Positions 1 to 9,342 of a stretch of 64,000 bases of DNA are shown one piece after another (the stretch's first letter is position 1; every line of letters starts with the position of its first letter). The translations under genes were made by a program, and so were the position numbers. The DNA lies in assembly GCF_019343195.1 (NCBI RefSeq), contig NZ_RPHB01000001.1:186001-250000 (forward strand). Direction: 5' to 3'. This DNA is from Arthrospiribacter ruber. Lineage in GTDB: Bacteria; Bacteroidota; Bacteroidia; Cytophagales; Cyclobacteriaceae. The notes under the pieces were generated by a model that was not told the origin of the DNA, ran no database searches, and worked only from the letters and a program-made list of their open reading frames with translations.

Positions 1-1
1 C

Positions 2-487
2 AGATTTATTTTAAGGTTACCAACCATTTATGCTTTTCATCCTGACAAATATTTTTATGTAAATGGAAAACGGAAAGTTAAAGCGTACAGATATTTAATG
101 GATTTGGCTGCTAATAGCTCACCTATCGAAATATGGGGGAATCCGAGCCTGAAAAAGGAAATTACATATGTTAAAGATTTAGTTCAAATTATTGAAAAAG
201 CCATTGATTCGCATTTAGACGGAGGCTTTTACAACGTAGGCTGTGGAGTAGGAGTAAGTTTAGATGAGCAAATAAAAGGGATAATTAAAGTCTTTTCTCC
301 AAAAGATAATCCATCACCTATTATTTATAGGCCTGAAATGTCTGACTCCAGGCAGTTTGTTCATGATATTTCTAAAACAAAGAAAGAATTAAATTATATC
401 CCAGCCTACAATTATTTAGATCTTTTAAAGGATTTTAAAGAGGAGATGGAAATAAATAGGTTTGCTAAACTTTGGGGTAATGCTTAA
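2..487 (+). CDS. NAD-dependent epimerase/dehydratase, C-terminal part (5' end outside window)
   Basis: The frame is open from base 2, so the gene enters from the left and its Rossmann GxxGxxG and YxxxK motifs are not visible. The 161 residues present look like the C-terminal, substrate-binding half of an extended short-chain dehydrogenase/reductase: an RLPTIYAFHPD segment where such enzymes carry R-x-x-x-VYGP, an EIWGNP stretch, and the ITYVKDLVQIIEKAI helix that matches the usual 'fvyVdDla.Ai' block. It probably makes or modifies a nucleotide sugar for the glycan built by the downstream genes. It overlaps the next gene by 8 bases if that gene starts at 480. The substrate cannot be told from this fragment. 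Confidence 0.85.
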   Translation, partial: RFILRLPTIYAFHPDKYFYVNGKRKVKAYRYLMDLAANSSPIEIWGNPSLKKEITYVKDLVQIIEKAIDSHLDGGFYNVGCGVGVSLDEQIKGIIKVFSPKDNPSPIIYRPEMSDSRQFVHDISKTKKELNYIPAYNYLDLLKDFKEEMEINRFAKLWGNA

Positions 488-1376
488 AAATCAAGGACCA
501 ATTGTAAGTATTTCTTGCATTACGTATAATCATGCATCTTTTATTCGTCAGACTCTTAATGGTTTTCTGATGCAAAAGACCAATTTTGATTTTGAAGTTT
601 TGATCCATGATGATGCCTCTACTGATGGGACACAAGAAATAATCAAAGAGTATCAAGAAAAGTATCCCGAAATCATCAAACCAATCTTACAGAAAGAAAA
701 TCAATATCAAAAAGGACTTAGAGGGATTTCCAGAAACTTTAATTATCCCCGCGCAAAAGGAAAATATATCGCGCTTTGTGAGGGAGATGATTATTGGACT
801 GATGAAAGAAAATTGCAAACACAAGTTGACTTTTTAGATGAAAACCCATCCTTCGTTGTTTCTTATCATGATGCTCAAGTAATCAATGAGAAAGGAGAAA
901 TAATTGAACAGTCCAAAATGGATGAAAGTAAAAAAAAGGATTATTCTGAGAAAGAACTCATAAGCGGAAGTACTTTTATACTGACTTTATCTATGATGTT
1001 CAGAAACCTTGACATACTTAGGGATTATCCCTATGAAGCTAATATGATAAAGAATGGGGATAACTTTTTGACAAGTCTTTTAGGAATGTATGGAAAAGGA
1101 AAATACCATCCTGATATCAAACCGGCCGTATATAGAAAGCACAATTCCGGAATCTGGACAAAAATGTCTGATGAACAAAAGTCGGCTTCGAAAATTCTTT
1201 CCTATTATTGGACTTTTATGTTTTTCAAAAGAGTAGATCATAGATATGGAGAAAAAGCATATCTCAACAAGATATCCCAAACCTTAAACAGGCAAAGTAA
1301 AAATGAGAATATGATAGTCATCAAAAAGGGGATTTTCTCCAAATTTGCTTCTTTTTTCGCAAAATTAGCAGGGTAG
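480..1376 (+). CDS. GT2 family glycosyltransferase
   Basis: A 298-residue cytoplasmic GT-A fold transferase. It opens with IVSISCITYNHASFIRQTL, carries the nucleotide-binding HDDASTDGT loop near residue 45, and has the EGDDYWTDERKLQ segment near residue 100, typical of bacterial capsule and LPS GT2 enzymes that use NDP-sugars and a divalent metal. An in-frame ATG at 462 would add six residues (MLNFGV), but the ATG at 480 fits the family start and gives a coupled 8-base overlap with the upstream epimerase gene. No membrane segment is seen. It most likely adds one sugar of the repeat unit. Donor and acceptor are unknown. Confidence 0.92.
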   Translation: MLKNQGPIVSISCITYNHASFIRQTLNGFLMQKTNFDFEVLIHDDASTDGTQEIIKEYQEKYPEIIKPILQKENQYQKGLRGISRNFNYPRAKGKYIALCEGDDYWTDERKLQTQVDFLDENPSFVVSYHDAQVINEKGEIIEQSKMDESKKKDYSEKELISGSTFILTLSMMFRNLDILRDYPYEANMIKNGDNFLTSLLGMYGKGKYHPDIKPAVYRKHNSGIWTKMSDEQKSASKILSYYWTFMFFKRVDHRYGEKAYLNKISQTLNRQSKNENMIVIKKGIFSKFASFFAKLAG

Positions 1377-1380
1377 TGTT

Positions 1381-2490
1381 TTGAAGGTTTTAATTGTTAA
1401 CAAGCATATTTTTCAAACCATAGGCGGTTCTGAAATGCAATGTGATATTATTGCAAGAGGATTAATCAATAGGGGGCATAGTGTCATTTATGGTACTCCT
1501 TCAACTTTGCCTGTAAAAGGACAACCTGGCCAAAACCTACCATATCAAGTAGATTACTTTGATCTTGAAAATGTAAAAACAGTTCAACAGTTCCTGTTGG
1601 CCCACAAACCTGATATAATTTATTGGAGATTTAATAAACACTTTTTAAATATCATTGTACCTACAGCAAAAACACTTCAAATTCCATTTGTTTTTGCTGT
1701 ATCACATATAAATGATGTGACAAAGTTTGCCTTTAAGTCAAAGAAATTGAAGGGTATTACCGGAAGGTTTAAATCCATAATCAATATATGGAAGCAAAAA
1801 ATACACTCTGCCAGGCAATATCAATATTTCAATTACGTAGCAGGATTGACTTCCTTAAACTCTGAGTTTTTGGGGAAAGTAGGTGTGCCAAAACAGCGAT
1901 TGATAAGGAATGCAGTCCCAACTGGGATTATTGACTTTCATTGGGACAGGCCATTTATAGTTTGGATATCAAGTATTAAAGCTTCAAAACGACCAGAAGC
2001 CTTTATCGAACTGGCCAAATCATGTAGAGAATTAGAGTTAGATTTTTTAATGATTGGCCCTATTCAACAACAGGCTTATGAAAAACCAATATATGAAGCT
2101 TCAAAAATGCCAAACTTTCATTATTTAGGATCCAAAAATCCTGATGAAGTCAATGGGGTTTTATCTAAAGCTTACTTGCTTATCAATACCTGTGAGCCTG
2201 AAGGTTTTGGCAATAATTTTATCCAAGCTTGGATGTTTGGGTGTCCAAGTATCTCTCTCAGTTTTGATCCAGATGGAATAATCGAGAAACAGCAATTGGG
2301 ATTTGTTTCTGGAACCGAAAAACAAATGGAAGCTGATGTCAGAAAATTGTATCATAATGAAACTCTGAGAAATGAAATGGGGGATATGGCAAAACTTTAT
2401 GCACAAGAAAATTTCTCCCAGGAAGGTTTGGCAAAAGAAGTTGAAGCATTTTTATTAGAAATTCTGAATGAAAATAGTTTACATCGCTAG
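1381..2490 (+). CDS. GT4 family glycosyltransferase with altered E-x7-E motif
   Basis: A 369-residue GT-B fold transferase starting with TTG at 1381, four bases after the previous stop. The N-terminal Rossmann domain begins KVLIVNKHIFQTIGGSEMQ; the C-terminal domain has WISSIKASKRPEAF and the donor-site region CEPEGFGNNFIQAW. In most GT4 enzymes the donor site reads E-x7-E. Here the second acid is glutamine (E274, Q282), a change I recall from some Bacteroidota GT4 proteins, so this may be a subfamily trait and not inactivation. The start of the next gene lies inside this one (23-base overlap), which suggests translational coupling. Its sugar is unknown. Confidence 0.9.
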   Translation: MKVLIVNKHIFQTIGGSEMQCDIIARGLINRGHSVIYGTPSTLPVKGQPGQNLPYQVDYFDLENVKTVQQFLLAHKPDIIYWRFNKHFLNIIVPTAKTLQIPFVFAVSHINDVTKFAFKSKKLKGITGRFKSIINIWKQKIHSARQYQYFNYVAGLTSLNSEFLGKVGVPKQRLIRNAVPTGIIDFHWDRPFIVWISSIKASKRPEAFIELAKSCRELELDFLMIGPIQQQAYEKPIYEASKMPNFHYLGSKNPDEVNGVLSKAYLLINTCEPEGFGNNFIQAWMFGCPSISLSFDPDGIIEKQQLGFVSGTEKQMEADVRKLYHNETLRNEMGDMAKLYAQENFSQEGLAKEVEAFLLEILNENSLHR

Positions 2491-3598
2491 TTCCATCATT
2501 CCTTCAAGAAGTGCCAATTCTGTACATGTTATGAAGATGTGTGCAGGACTAGCTAGACTTGGACATCAGGTAAGCTTACTTGTTCCGGATGCAAAAAATG
2601 AAATGGAGCATACAGATTTAGATGTTTTTGAATTCTATCATGTGCCTGTAAATTTTGAAATTCATTACCTTCCATGGCTTTCAATCAAAGGGAAAGGGAT
2701 GATCTTTGCATATTTAGCAGCAAAAAAAGCTTCTGATCTTAAACCTGATTTTATATATGGAAGGAATGTTAGTGCCTGTTTCTTCAGTACTAAGTTTTCC
2801 AAAGCTAAAGTGGCTTATGAGTCACATGCTCCGGTAAAAAGTGAAGGCCCCTTACTCAATCTGTTTTTTGAAAAAATGAGAAGGCAAAAAAACTTTCTTT
2901 TTGTTTCAGTCATTTCCCAAGCACTAAAAGGCTTCTACGAAGTAAATTACAAAATAAGTTCTGAGGATATTTGTGTGCTACCGGACGGGGCAGACCCTGT
3001 CTCGGACCAAACAGGTGAGCAAGAATCAGAACATTGGGTCGAAACAAATAAAATGGCTGTTGGCTATATTGGAAGTTTCCATAAGGGAAAAGGATTAGAA
3101 AAATTATTAGAAATCATTCCTCTTTATAATGAAGTGTCTTATCATATAGTAGGTGGGAAAGACTCACAAGTAGAAGAAGCAAAGAAAAAAGTCATAGGTA
3201 AATCTAATGTCTTTTTTTACGGTTTTTTACCTCAAAAGGAAGCAGAGAAGATCAGGCAAAAATGTGATGTTTTATTAGCACCATATGGATCTAAAGTCGG
3301 CTCAGTAGGAAGTTCTGAAATCAGTCAGTGGATGTCACCATTAAAAATATTTGAGTATATGTCATCGGGTAAACCTATTGTTGCTACAGATTTACCTGTG
3401 CTGAGAGAGGTTTTGAATGAATCTAACAGTATTTTGGTAGAAGATAGTGACATTAATGGGTGGGTATATGCTTTAAAAAAACTGGCAGATGCCAAGTTAA
3501 GAGCTAAATTAGGAACTCAGGCCAAGGAGGATTTTATAAACAATTACACCTGGGATGCCAGGGCCAAAAAATTAATCGATGAAACAAGAAGAGCTTAG
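2468..3598 (+). CDS. GT4 family glycosyltransferase
   Basis: A 376-residue GT-B enzyme. The N-terminus KIVYIASSIIPSRSANSVHV and the C-terminal block MSPLKIFEYMSSGKPIVATD (near residue 289) mark a common capsule/exopolysaccharide GT4 subgroup in which the donor-site acid sits in the KIFEYM helix. VGYIGSFHKGKGLEKLLEI forms the inter-domain start of the second Rossmann fold. There is no signal peptide or membrane segment, so it should act on a lipid-linked intermediate at the inner face of the inner membrane. It overlaps the gene before by 23 bases and the gene after by 20. Donor sugar not predictable. Confidence 0.92.
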   Translation: MKIVYIASSIIPSRSANSVHVMKMCAGLARLGHQVSLLVPDAKNEMEHTDLDVFEFYHVPVNFEIHYLPWLSIKGKGMIFAYLAAKKASDLKPDFIYGRNVSACFFSTKFSKAKVAYESHAPVKSEGPLLNLFFEKMRRQKNFLFVSVISQALKGFYEVNYKISSEDICVLPDGADPVSDQTGEQESEHWVETNKMAVGYIGSFHKGKGLEKLLEIIPLYNEVSYHIVGGKDSQVEEAKKKVIGKSNVFFYGFLPQKEAEKIRQKCDVLLAPYGSKVGSVGSSEISQWMSPLKIFEYMSSGKPIVATDLPVLREVLNESNSILVEDSDINGWVYALKKLADAKLRAKLGTQAKEDFINNYTWDARAKKLIDETRRA

Positions 3599-4640
3599 GT
3601 TGTCAGATGTTCTGAAAGCTATTTTAGAAGGGAAAAAAATAATTTTCATTTCTTTGGCTATTGCATTTGTTTTGGGTGTAATACATTATGCTACTACTCC
3701 AAATGAATACATCACCAAAAGCACTTTGTTGCCTGTAGTGGAGCAGTCTAGTAGGCTTCCAGGAAATCTAGGTGGCTTAGCTGGATTGGCCGGTATAAAT
3801 TTACCCACTAATCCAGGAAGTTCTATCCCCCCCAACTTATATCCAGATGTTGTAGGTAGTACACCTTTTGGCTTATATTTGATCAAACAAGAGTTTTATT
3901 TTCCGACAATTGGTGAAAACTTGACATTAGAGGAATACTTTGTAAAGCACCAGGATATCAGCTTGATGCAGAAAATATTTAAATTGCCAAATAAAATCTT
4001 TTCGCTTTTTAAAAATAGTGAACCCAAATCTGGAAATGAAATCCAGTCCGATTCACAGACATATTCATCAAAAGTTAAAAAACTTTCGGGGAGAGAAAGC
4101 TCTGCGATTTCTCAGATAAGAAGTAGGGTAAGTGCTGAGGTAGACTTGTCGCTTGGGGTCGTTACTGTTCAGGTAAAAATGCAAGATCCCATTGTAGCCG
4201 CGAAGTTGGTCGAACTGACGCATGATTACCTTTCTGTCTATATTACTGATTATAAATCCAGTGCAGACATCAGAAATCTTGAATTTATAGAAGAAAGGTA
4301 TGAAGAATCAAAGCAACAGTATTTTAAAGCTCAAGATGAACTTGCTGCCTTTAAAGATCGAAACAGGAATATTGTTACCGCTGCTGCTCAGGTAAAAGAA
4401 GAACAATTAAGAAATGAAGTCTCTATTTATTATAATGTCTTTAATAACCTGGCCCAAGAAGTAGAGCAAGCAAAAATAAGAGTTCAGCGATCATCTCCCG
4501 TTTTTAATGTTTTAGAGCCCTCTTATGTACCCTTAAAAGAATCAAGCCCAAAGCTAATATTAAATGTGGTTGTATTCTTATTTTTGGCCGCTGCACTATC
4601 CATAGGTTATATTTTGGTATTCAGACCAATTGAAAAATAA
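3579..4640 (+). CDS. Wzz-like polysaccharide co-polymerase / chain-length determinant (no kinase domain)
   Basis: A 353-residue inner-membrane protein with a membrane segment at about residues 20-38 (IIFISLAIAFVLGVIHYA) and another at about 326-347, framing a large periplasmic region with a helical, coiled-coil-prone part at roughly 215-300. This layout is that of Wzz/PCP proteins, which set glycan chain length together with a Wzy polymerase. A Gly/Leu/Pro-rich stretch (GNLGGLAGLAGINLPTNPG) follows the first strand block. The protein ends after the second membrane segment and has no ATPase domain, unlike the Wzc homologue at 17333. A Wzy-like gene lies 1.1 kb downstream. Overlaps both neighbours, so it belongs to the same operon. 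Confidence 0.88.
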   Translation: MKQEELRLSDVLKAILEGKKIIFISLAIAFVLGVIHYATTPNEYITKSTLLPVVEQSSRLPGNLGGLAGLAGINLPTNPGSSIPPNLYPDVVGSTPFGLYLIKQEFYFPTIGENLTLEEYFVKHQDISLMQKIFKLPNKIFSLFKNSEPKSGNEIQSDSQTYSSKVKKLSGRESSAISQIRSRVSAEVDLSLGVVTVQVKMQDPIVAAKLVELTHDYLSVYITDYKSSADIRNLEFIEERYEESKQQYFKAQDELAAFKDRNRNIVTAAAQVKEEQLRNEVSIYYNVFNNLAQEVEQAKIRVQRSSPVFNVLEPSYVPLKESSPKLILNVVVFLFLAAALSIGYILVFRPIEK

Positions 4641-5742
4641 CTTGGAAACAGAACAAAACCAGTATTTCTTTTTGATTAATTCTTTGCGTTTAGGAGGTGC
4701 AGAAAAAAACTGTGTTAATCTTGCAAATGGACTTACCCACAAAGGGTATAAAGTAAGTATTATTGTCCTTGAGCTGAGAGATGCAGTCTTGGTAAAAAGT
4801 TTAATGCCTGAAGTTGGAGTAATCAACCTTAACATAAGCAATGCAAGGAAATCAATTTTTGCGCTAAGCAAAATAATTGATGAATTCAAAATCAAACAAA
4901 TTCTTGTATTTACTTTTCAATTGGCTGTAGTCCTCGTTTTGATCAGGAAGATTTGGAAGAAAAATTTCAGGATTATAGCCAGAAGTATCAATAGCCTAGA
5001 GGAAAAATACAAGCATGAAAAAAGCATTTGGCACAAGTGGGTTAGTCAATTCATGGTCAAAAAATGGTTTTTTGATGTCGACCATATCATTGCACAGTCC
5101 ACCGGAATGAAGCTTGAATTGGAAAAATTAAAAGGAGATAATGAAGTCCCAATTACTGTTGTTTTTAATTTTATAGAAAAATTACCATCCTTTACGAATT
5201 CTCCAAAGCAAAGTCAGGACAAAATTTGTTTGTTTGTGGGTAAACTGAAACAACAAAAAAACCTGTTTTTCTTAATTGATGCTTTCGCTAAAATTGTTAA
5301 AGATAGATCTGCTGTGAAATTATGGATTGTCGGTGAAGGAGAACTTAAACAAAATTTAGAGAACCGCATATTGAACCTTGGGCTTCAGAATGATATAATT
5401 CTTAAAGGGAAATCTCAAAATGTAGCAGAGTATTACCGGCTTGCGGATCTTTGTCTTTTAAGTTCTCATTATGAGGGTTTTCCCAATGTCCTGATCGAAG
5501 CAAATGCTTTTGGAGTACCTGTAGTTAGTTTGGATTGTCCAAGTGGACCTTCAGATATCATTATCCAGGACATCAACGGGATTTTAGTGAAAGAAGGTAC
5601 TTTAGAAGCGTATTCATCTGCAATTCTGAGCGCTCTTTCAAAAGAATGGAATCCTGTTCAAATCAAAAAGTCGGTTGAAAGATTTTCGAAAGAAAAGGCA
5701 TTGAATGCCTATTTTGAAATTTTGAACCCTAAACAAGCTTGA
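4630..5742 (+). CDS. GT4 family glycosyltransferase
   Basis: A 370-residue GT-B transferase with a TTG start inside the end of the Wzz-like gene (11-base overlap). INSLRLGGAEKNCVNLANGL near the N-terminus is the usual GGAE acceptor-side signature, FVGKLKQQKNLFFLIDAF opens the C-terminal domain, and HYEGFPNVLIEANAFGVPVV supplies an intact E-x7-E donor motif. This pattern is common in GT4 enzymes transferring GlcNAc/GalNAc-type or hexose residues, but the specificity cannot be read from it. Cytoplasmic, part of the region 1 operon. Confidence 0.92.
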   Translation: MKNNLETEQNQYFFLINSLRLGGAEKNCVNLANGLTHKGYKVSIIVLELRDAVLVKSLMPEVGVINLNISNARKSIFALSKIIDEFKIKQILVFTFQLAVVLVLIRKIWKKNFRIIARSINSLEEKYKHEKSIWHKWVSQFMVKKWFFDVDHIIAQSTGMKLELEKLKGDNEVPITVVFNFIEKLPSFTNSPKQSQDKICLFVGKLKQQKNLFFLIDAFAKIVKDRSAVKLWIVGEGELKQNLENRILNLGLQNDIILKGKSQNVAEYYRLADLCLLSSHYEGFPNVLIEANAFGVPVVSLDCPSGPSDIIIQDINGILVKEGTLEAYSSAILSALSKEWNPVQIKKSVERFSKEKALNAYFEILNPKQA

Positions 5743-5743
5743 A

Positions 5744-7006
5744 ATGCTTTTAAGGCTCAAACTTATAGACTTGATTAATTTTTTGATTTTGGCATACTTG
5801 CTGTCATTGATTTTTTTGTATCCCTATGGTGTTCCATTAATCGGATCAAATAACTTGCGAGTATCTGACTTATTTGCATTCCCAATTTTGGGGCTTGGGG
5901 CCATTTTATTGATACATAAGAATCAAGTTTATCATTACCCCGTTCTCAATTCTTTTGTTCTCGTTTTCATCTTATTTGAGCTTTTGTACCCTATTTTGGG
6001 ACTGTTTGTTGGCTATGAAGGTCTAGGAGCAGTAGGGAATACATTAAGGATGGCATTGATCTGGTTGCCTTTTTATTTTTATATATTATTATCAGAACCA
6101 TCTAAGGTCCTTAATTTGGACAGTTTCATCAATAAGGTTCTTAGGTATAGTATTGTTTTAAATATCATCTATGGAATAATTCAGATAGCAGTGAGGGTAA
6201 GAATGCTGCCTTATTCTTTTTTAGTTACCAAACATCTGGAGCCATTTGCAGTAGATTCCCACTTTAGGGTTGTGGATGGTATCAGGGCATCAGGATTTTT
6301 CGTAAATACCACAGGTTTATCTGTATTCGCCATATTGTGTATGAGCTATTTTCTTGCAAGGTATATTGGAAAAAAATCTACTATGGATGCTGTATTTGTT
6401 TTATTAAGTTTCCTTGCATTAATCCTTACGACATCTAGAGCAGGCGTTTTGACTGCTTTAATTATTTTAGGAGTCGGGTGGTTTTTTATTCCCAATAAAG
6501 GAAAGTTAGTGAGTGTTTTGATTTTTTTGCTTGCCGGTCTTATAGGCTATTTTGTTATTGATTACTATGTAGGAACTGATATTCTTTTTGGTAGATTCTC
6601 GAGGCTCTTGGAAGGAGGGGCAACTGCTGATAGATCTTTTTCGCACCGTACAGAAAGAATCTGGCCAAAAGTTTTCCAAGCTTTGGAATCCTTCGAATTT
6701 GGGACTTTGGTCAATGCAGTCAATAAAGTAGGATTGGTCGATTCGGGATATCTCACCTATTATGCACAAGGGAAATGGCCTTTTATCGTGATTTTGATAC
6801 TTTTTCTTTTGGGTACTTTGATTAAGTCTCTAAATATCCTAGCTGATAGGTCCAATTGGGCCAATTTCTTGGTTTTGTCTGTAGTAATTTACCTTAGTTT
6901 CACTTTGGTGGTACTCAATCCCATGAGATCACCGTTTGTTATTTTCTTTCTTTTATTTGGCCTTTGGATGGCTGAATCCCATCAAGCACGGCATGCGAAA
7001 AATTAA
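5744..7006 (+). CDS. O-antigen ligase/polymerase (Wzy/WaaL-like) membrane protein
   Basis: A 420-residue, strongly hydrophobic protein with about ten or more predicted membrane segments spread along its length. The LTTSRAGVLTALIIL segment near residue 229 matches the Wzy_C/WaaL signature (small residue-Ser-Arg-Ala/Gly-Gly), followed by a long periplasmic loop at about 280-330 (GRFSRLLEGGATADRSFSHR) before the last membrane helices. These enzymes join lipid-linked repeats or attach a finished glycan to an acceptor at the periplasmic face. The nearby Wzz-like protein favours a polymerase role. A second protein of this kind lies at 36146. It follows the GT4 gene by one base. Confidence 0.88.
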   Translation: MLLRLKLIDLINFLILAYLLSLIFLYPYGVPLIGSNNLRVSDLFAFPILGLGAILLIHKNQVYHYPVLNSFVLVFILFELLYPILGLFVGYEGLGAVGNTLRMALIWLPFYFYILLSEPSKVLNLDSFINKVLRYSIVLNIIYGIIQIAVRVRMLPYSFLVTKHLEPFAVDSHFRVVDGIRASGFFVNTTGLSVFAILCMSYFLARYIGKKSTMDAVFVLLSFLALILTTSRAGVLTALIILGVGWFFIPNKGKLVSVLIFLLAGLIGYFVIDYYVGTDILFGRFSRLLEGGATADRSFSHRTERIWPKVFQALESFEFGTLVNAVNKVGLVDSGYLTYYAQGKWPFIVILILFLLGTLIKSLNILADRSNWANFLVLSVVIYLSFTLVVLNPMRSPFVIFFLLFGLWMAESHQARHAKN

Positions 7007-8090
7007 AATTCTGTATTTGGTTTCCACCCTTGAAAGAAAGGGCCCAACCAATCAATTGTTGTATATTATCAAAAATCTTGATACCGCTGTTTTTGAGGCA
7101 ATGATTCTGACTCTTTCTAAAGAGCCTGAAAATTCTATGAAGTCGGATTTTGAGACTTTGGGAATTCCTGTAGATACAATCGGAACAGGAAGGATTTCCG
7201 GAATTTTTAAAAACAGGAAAATTTTGAAGAAACATTTGGAGGCCTATCAGCCATCAATAATTCAATCAATGGGGTTGCGGGCTGATGCTTACAATGCATC
7301 TTTAGATGATCGATATTTCCGCCTGACAACTTCCAGAAATTTTCCCACGGTGGATTATGTCAAAAAGTTCGGTAAACTCAAAGGAGGACTAATGGCTAAA
7401 AAGCAGTTGGAATACTTTAGAAAACTGAATGTTGTCTCCTGTTCAAAAAGCATTTATAATCAACTGAATAATGTAGGTATTGAAAGTGAAGTAATCCAAA
7501 ATGGAGTAGACTTGGATTTTTATTCCCCCATATCAAGAGATGATTTTTCTGGAAGATCTAAAAAATTTATAACTGTTGGAAGTTTAATTTCAAGAAAAAA
7601 CAATAGGACAATTGTAGAAACCTTTAATCTTCTCGGAGCTGGATTTCACCTATTAGTTGTAGGAGACGGGCCAGAAATGGAAGAGCTTAAGAAACTCAGT
7701 AAAAATGAGAATATAGTATTTTCTGGAAATAGTGCGGAAGTAAATCTACTTCTAAGGCAGTCAGATTGTTTTATTTCTGCCTCTTCAGCTGAAGGACTTC
7801 CCAATGCAGTGCTTGAAGCATTGTCATGCGATTTGCCGGTTATCTTATCGGACATTGAGCCACATAGAGAAATCGTTGACAACAGTATTTTTGAATCCCT
7901 TATTTTTGATGTATTTGATCCAAAAGCTTTACAAGAAAAAATATTAACGTTTGTGGAAAAAAAAGACCATTTCTTGGGAAAAGGTCGTGAGCTGGTTTCA
8001 TCGAGATTTTCATCATTTCAAATGTCAAAAAAATATCAGGAATTATATTTAAAAAAATGGCAACAAGATACTCTCAAAAAGAAAGAATAA
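6993..8090 (+). CDS. GT4 family glycosyltransferase
   Basis: A 365-residue GT-B enzyme. The open frame reaches back to 6936, but the first 19 codons lie inside the Wzy-like gene and read as a hydrophobic tail. The ATG at 6993 gives the family-typical start MRKIKILYLVSTLERKGPTN and a 14-base overlap. The C-terminal half has FITVGSLISRKNNRTIVETF and AEGLPNAVLEALSCDLPVIL, an intact E-x7-E donor site. Cytoplasmic, coupled with its neighbours. Sugar specificity unknown. Confidence 0.9.
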   Translation: MRKIKILYLVSTLERKGPTNQLLYIIKNLDTAVFEAMILTLSKEPENSMKSDFETLGIPVDTIGTGRISGIFKNRKILKKHLEAYQPSIIQSMGLRADAYNASLDDRYFRLTTSRNFPTVDYVKKFGKLKGGLMAKKQLEYFRKLNVVSCSKSIYNQLNNVGIESEVIQNGVDLDFYSPISRDDFSGRSKKFITVGSLISRKNNRTIVETFNLLGAGFHLLVVGDGPEMEELKKLSKNENIVFSGNSAEVNLLLRQSDCFISASSAEGLPNAVLEALSCDLPVILSDIEPHREIVDNSIFESLIFDVFDPKALQEKILTFVEKKDHFLGKGRELVSSRFSSFQMSKKYQELYLKKWQQDTLKKKE

Positions 8091-9340
8091 TTGCCAAATA
8101 CCTATCGGCTTTTCCAGGTGCTAAGCAAGCTTTAAAAAAGGCTTACCAATGGGCTAACTATTTAGTGTATAAGCCAAAATTTGATTTCCTTTCTGATTTT
8201 GAAGTTAAAGCTTTAGAATCCCTGAGTGGGGAAACATTCTTTGGGTACTACGATAAGTCACCAGAAAGCCCATGTGGCAACTATTTGCTTTATCATTTAA
8301 GCCAAAGAAATACAAAAAAAATACCTTCAGGAACTCAGCCAATTGAAGTCGTATGCATGAGTATTGATAGCAATCAGGTTGTTTACAGCAGAATAACCAA
8401 TGCATATAACTGGCAACAAGGGGCAAGGCTTCACTGGGTAAAAAAGGATTCTTTTGTTTACAATGTATTTGAGCCCGATAAGGGTTATGGGTCTATTTTA
8501 GTAACTCTTAAGGAAAATAATGAACCTGAAGAAATAGAATTGTCCAGGCCTATTTATGATTCCTGTTCAGGTTTTGCATTGAGCTTAAGCTTTGAAAAAT
8601 TAAACAAATTAAGGCCGGATTATGGATATAGGTGCCATCCAAACTCAGTTGATCTATCTAATCCTGAAGAAGGGATCTTTATCTCTCAAGAATTCAATAA
8701 TCAATGGAAGCCTCTATTGACTTTAAAAGGCCTCAATCAGGAATACCCAATTCATAATGGAGTGGAGGGGGCAGAGGTTTCTTTTGATTCTCAAAAGTTT
8801 AATCATATCATGATTAGTCCTGATGAGAAGAAGTTTGTGTTTTTACATAGGTATTATGTAGGAGGCAAGAGAATTGACAGGCTTTTTTGTTACGATCTTT
8901 CTTCAAAGTATTTAAAAATGCTGAGCAAGGATGAAATGGTCAGTCACTATTGTTGGATAAATGATAATCTGCTGATGGTTTATATGAGAGATGATTCCAC
9001 TGCTGGGGATAATTATTACATCCTTGACGTCAGCACAGGTGAATCAAAAACTATGGACATTCTACAAAACGAGTTTGGTGATGGCCATCCAAATGCACAT
9101 GCTGGAAATTTAGTTGTCTTTGACACCTACCCAAATAAATCCCGGATGAAGGAATTATTTATTTTGGATTTGGCCAATTCTCAAATTACTAAGCTTGGTG
9201 AGTTTTTAGAGCCCATGAGTTATTATGGTGAAACGCGCTGCGATCTACATCCACGCTTCAATTACTCCGGAACAAAGGTTTACTTTGATTCGGTTCATTC
9301 CGGAAAAAGACAACAACATTGGATAGCGCTGACCAAATAA
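8057..9340 (+). CDS. Beta-propeller-like protein of the polysaccharide locus, function unknown
   Basis: A 427-residue protein without signal peptide or membrane segment. It shows repeated strand-turn units of the TolB/WD-like sort: ISPDEKKFVFLHRYYVGGKR, DNYYILDVSTGESKT, LFILDLANSQITKLGEF and YSGTKVYFDSVHSGKRQQ. Two histidine motifs stand out: DGHPNAHAGN near residue 342 and TRCDLHPRF near residue 396. The propeller-plus-histidine pattern recalls oligogalacturonate lyases (PL22), but I cannot confirm that relationship. It overlaps the preceding GT4 gene by 34 bases and ends two bases from the end of a convergent secreted lyase-like gene. It may bind, trim or modify a glycan intermediate in the cytoplasm; this is inference. 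Confidence 0.8.
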   Translation: MATRYSQKERIIAKYLSAFPGAKQALKKAYQWANYLVYKPKFDFLSDFEVKALESLSGETFFGYYDKSPESPCGNYLLYHLSQRNTKKIPSGTQPIEVVCMSIDSNQVVYSRITNAYNWQQGARLHWVKKDSFVYNVFEPDKGYGSILVTLKENNEPEEIELSRPIYDSCSGFALSLSFEKLNKLRPDYGYRCHPNSVDLSNPEEGIFISQEFNNQWKPLLTLKGLNQEYPIHNGVEGAEVSFDSQKFNHIMISPDEKKFVFLHRYYVGGKRIDRLFCYDLSSKYLKMLSKDEMVSHYCWINDNLLMVYMRDDSTAGDNYYILDVSTGESKTMDILQNEFGDGHPNAHAGNLVVFDTYPNKSRMKELFILDLANSQITKLGEFLEPMSYYGETRCDLHPRFNYSGTKVYFDSVHSGKRQQHWIALTK

Positions 9341-9342
9341 AA

